6,502 bases of DNA from Candidatus Latescibacterota bacterium (GTDB lineage Bacteria > JAAXHH01 > JABIQT01). The first letter of the stretch is position 1. Each line of letters opens with the position of its first letter. The notes under the pieces were generated by a model, which was not told where the DNA came from, did not search any database, and saw only the letters and a list, made by a program, of their open reading frames with translations. Position numbers and translations under genes: made by a program. Positions 5,163 through 6,502 of the stretch are shown piece after piece. The stretch is from contig JABIQT010000029.1 in NCBI GenBank assembly GCA_018667995.1, positions 1-6,502 of the forward strand, read 5' to 3'.

Positions 5163-5752
5163 ATTACTCCGTTACTACCCCAATTATCTTAGCCTCAGCT
5201 TCACCGAGACGTTCCTCCCTGCTGGCACAGGTAGGCATCCCTTTTGAGGTCGAGGTTTCAGGCGTGCCCGAGGACTCTTCAGATGATCTGTCGCCTTCCG
5301 AGCTCGCGAGATCGCTTGCCCTGTCAAAGGCAAATGCCGTGGCGAGCCGTCAGGAAGAGTCGGGCCGAATCGTCCTGGGAGCTGATTCCATCGTCGTCGT
5401 TGACGGCATTGTGTTTGGAAAGCCGAGGAGTCGATCCGACGCCCGGCACATGCTGGAAACAATTCTTGGACGCAAGCATCAAGTTATCACGGGAATCGCG
5501 CTGGTAGAATCAGGTACCGGGCGCCAGTATGAATCTCATGAAGAAACCGAGGTCACCATGAGGGCTGCCACCGAAGATGAAATCAGGCAGTATCTGGCTA
5601 CCGGCGAATCAATGGACAAGGCTGGAGCCTATGGCGCTCAGGGCTTCGGAGCAGGATTCATTGAGCGTGTTAACGGATGTTTCTACAATGTGGTTGGGCT
5701 GCCACTCTCCCTCGTTACTACTTCTCTCAGGACCTTTATGGGCGCCAGCTGA
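5159..5752 (+). CDS. maf: Maf-family nucleoside triphosphate pyrophosphatase (YhdE-like, dTTP/UTP type)
   Basis: The 197-residue cytoplasmic enzyme belongs to the Maf/HAM1-like house-cleaning pyrophosphatases, which hydrolyse nucleoside triphosphates to monophosphates and pyrophosphate. Visible motifs are LASASPRR (11-18, phosphate-binding loop), GADSIV (74-79) with the catalytic-base candidate Asp76, GKP (87-89), HQVITG (107-112), [10 protein letters not shown] (153-162) and [10 protein letters not shown] (173-182). SPRR (not SPWR) and the Gln in GAYGAQG point to the YhdE-like branch that prefers dTTP, UTP and modified pyrimidines over the m7GTP-type YceF branch. The length is normal. The start codon overlaps the dtd stop by 4 nt (ATGA), so translation is probably coupled. 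Adjacency of Maf to UbiA-type prenyltransferases also occurs, from memory, in Bacteroidetes genomes, but I could not check this here. The family call is confident; subfamily specificity rests on motifs. Confidence 0.94.
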   Translation: MNYSVTTPIILASASPRRSSLLAQVGIPFEVEVSGVPEDSSDDLSPSELARSLALSKANAVASRQEESGRIVLGADSIVVVDGIVFGKPRSRSDARHMLETILGRKHQVITGIALVESGTGRQYESHEETEVTMRAATEDEIRQYLATGESMDKAGAYGAQGFGAGFIERVNGCFYNVVGLPLSLVTTSLRTFMGAS

Positions 5753-5783
5753 CGTTCATGGAGCTTGACGTGTTGTCCCGCCT

Positions 5784-6502
5784 ATGCTGACCTACATTTC
5801 CGATAGATTGCTTCATCCCGTTTCGGTTTTCGCAGTGTTCTATATCGCTCTGTTATTTCTGTGCTATGACGCGATACATTTTCCTCCGTACTGGGATAGT
5901 GTACTCGGCCTCTTTGCGGAGGCAACATGGCTGGCAGACCACGATTTCGACTATATGGCACTGGCCTATGAGCAATCTGGCTATGTAGCGGGCGGACCGA
6001 GAGTATACTTCTTCTCAATATATCCTTCCCTGCAGGCATTGCTGATGATCGGTTTCGGTAATGCCTCGCGCTTTTTGCTCTTCAACCACTTGCTGACATT
6101 TGGCTACGCAGCTGCCACTCTCGCGGCGTTCTATTACCTGCTGCGCGTGCGCGTGGGTACGGCGTTGGCTCTATTGGGTGCCATCGCACTGATGGTTCAT
6201 CCTCTCTTCAGGGCTCAGGCAGAGGCCATAAACATGGAGATGCCACTGCTGGCCGCTACATCGATCGGCATATTGTTGACGATAAGAGGGCACCATCTCT
6301 GGGGTGCGGTCTTTGCCGTTGCTGCGATGGCAGTAAAACCCTTCGGGATTATAGGGGTGGTGGCTCTGCTTATCTATCATCTGGTGGATCGTGAGCAAGG
6401 GTTGAGGCGGGATCGAGCTGCGTTGAGTCTTCTCGGACTAGCGATTCTATCAGCTCCTGCCCAGTTGTGGTTGCGATCGACCTTTCTGGAGGATTCCAGC
6501 GA
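5784..6502 (+). CDS. Polytopic membrane protein, probable GT-C (PMT/ArnT-like) glycosyltransferase, N-terminal part
   Basis: The frame is open from the ATG at 5784 to the window edge (239 codons). A short cytoplasmic N-terminus leads to a hydrophobic segment (about 12-30), then an extracytoplasmic loop beginning PPYWDSVLG with Asp38. GT-C glycosyltransferases carry their catalytic acidic residue in exactly this position after the first membrane segment. Further hydrophobic segments follow near 76-92, 98-120, 124-141, 154-167, 172-199 and 212-230. 'INMEMPLL' (149-156) resembles the D/E-x-P-L stretch of GT39/ArnT-type proteins. Such enzymes take a sugar from a polyprenyl-phosphate donor and add it to a lipid, glycan or protein at the outer face of the membrane. 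An in-frame TGA at 5766-5768 leaves no earlier start. No Shine-Dalgarno is visible. It lies 31 nt after maf and is probably in the same operon. The donor and acceptor are unknown. The GT-C assignment is likely, from topology and the loop motif rather than a full-length match. Confidence 0.72.
   Translation, partial: MLTYISDRLLHPVSVFAVFYIALLFLCYDAIHFPPYWDSVLGLFAEATWLADHDFDYMALAYEQSGYVAGGPRVYFFSIYPSLQALLMIGFGNASRFLLFNHLLTFGYAAATLAAFYYLLRVRVGTALALLGAIALMVHPLFRAQAEAINMEMPLLAATSIGILLTIRGHHLWGAVFAVAAMAVKPFGIIGVVALLIYHLVDREQGLRRDRAALSLLGLAILSAPAQLWLRSTFLEDSS

Noticed and set aside
5782-6398. Two minus-strand frames opposite the GT-C gene
   Set aside because: The plus strand there gives a continuous membrane protein with regular hydrophobic segments. 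The minus-strand products are hydrophilic and motif-free.
1-6502. CRISPR array, IS element, tRNA or rRNA genes, att sites, defence system
   Set aside because: I saw no regularly spaced repeats, no terminal inverted repeats or transposase, no cloverleaf or rRNA sequence, and no defence-type domains on either strand.

Overview
The window looks like a chromosomal segment from a bacterium of moderate GC content, possibly from an uncultured lineage. The case for Bacteria is a NadD-type adenylyltransferase (archaea normally use NadM), a bacterial-type D-aminoacyl-tRNA deacylase (DTD), a Maf pyrophosphatase, Shine-Dalgarno sites and sigma70-like promoter elements. It also carries a geranylgeranyl-reductase/UbiA-prenyltransferase pair of the kind used to build archaeal isoprenoid ether lipids. 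That combination is reported for several FCB-group candidate phyla, so an FCB-like bacterium is my best guess. The phylum cannot be fixed from this sequence.

Layout. Positions 1-357 (minus strand) hold the N-terminal part of a sugar phosphate isomerase/epimerase-type TIM-barrel protein that runs off the left edge. A divergent gap of about 620 bp follows. It contains a good minus-strand promoter, an overlapping plus-strand extended -10 element, a bulged hairpin, scraps of possibly decayed coding sequence, a perfect 12-bp palindrome and a TTGACA-type promoter. Positions 982-2385 encode a single polypeptide that fuses a nicotinate-nucleotide adenylyltransferase domain (NadD) to an NAD kinase domain (NadK). 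A gap of about 325 bp follows, with no recognised gene.

Positions 2711-6502 form a tightly packed, apparently single transcription unit. Its genes are a geranylgeranyl reductase-family flavoprotein, a UbiA-family prenyltransferase (digeranylgeranylglyceryl-phosphate-synthase-like), dtd, maf, and the start of a polytopic GT-C/PMT-like glycosyltransferase that runs off the right edge. Spacings are 9 nt, 4 nt, a 4-nt ATGA overlap and 31 nt.

How the genes may work together. The NadD-NadK fusion covers two of the last three steps of NADP synthesis and lacks the amidating NAD synthetase step between them. The reductase and the prenyltransferase would attach and then saturate geranylgeranyl chains, most simply on a glycerophosphate lipid. 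A quinone or polyprenol substrate is also possible. Dtd and Maf are housekeeping quality-control enzymes (D-aminoacyl-tRNA and non-canonical nucleotides). The GT-C protein probably uses a polyprenyl-phosphate sugar donor, so it could be linked to the isoprenoid genes, but that is inference. No CRISPR array, tRNA, rRNA, insertion sequence or att site was seen.
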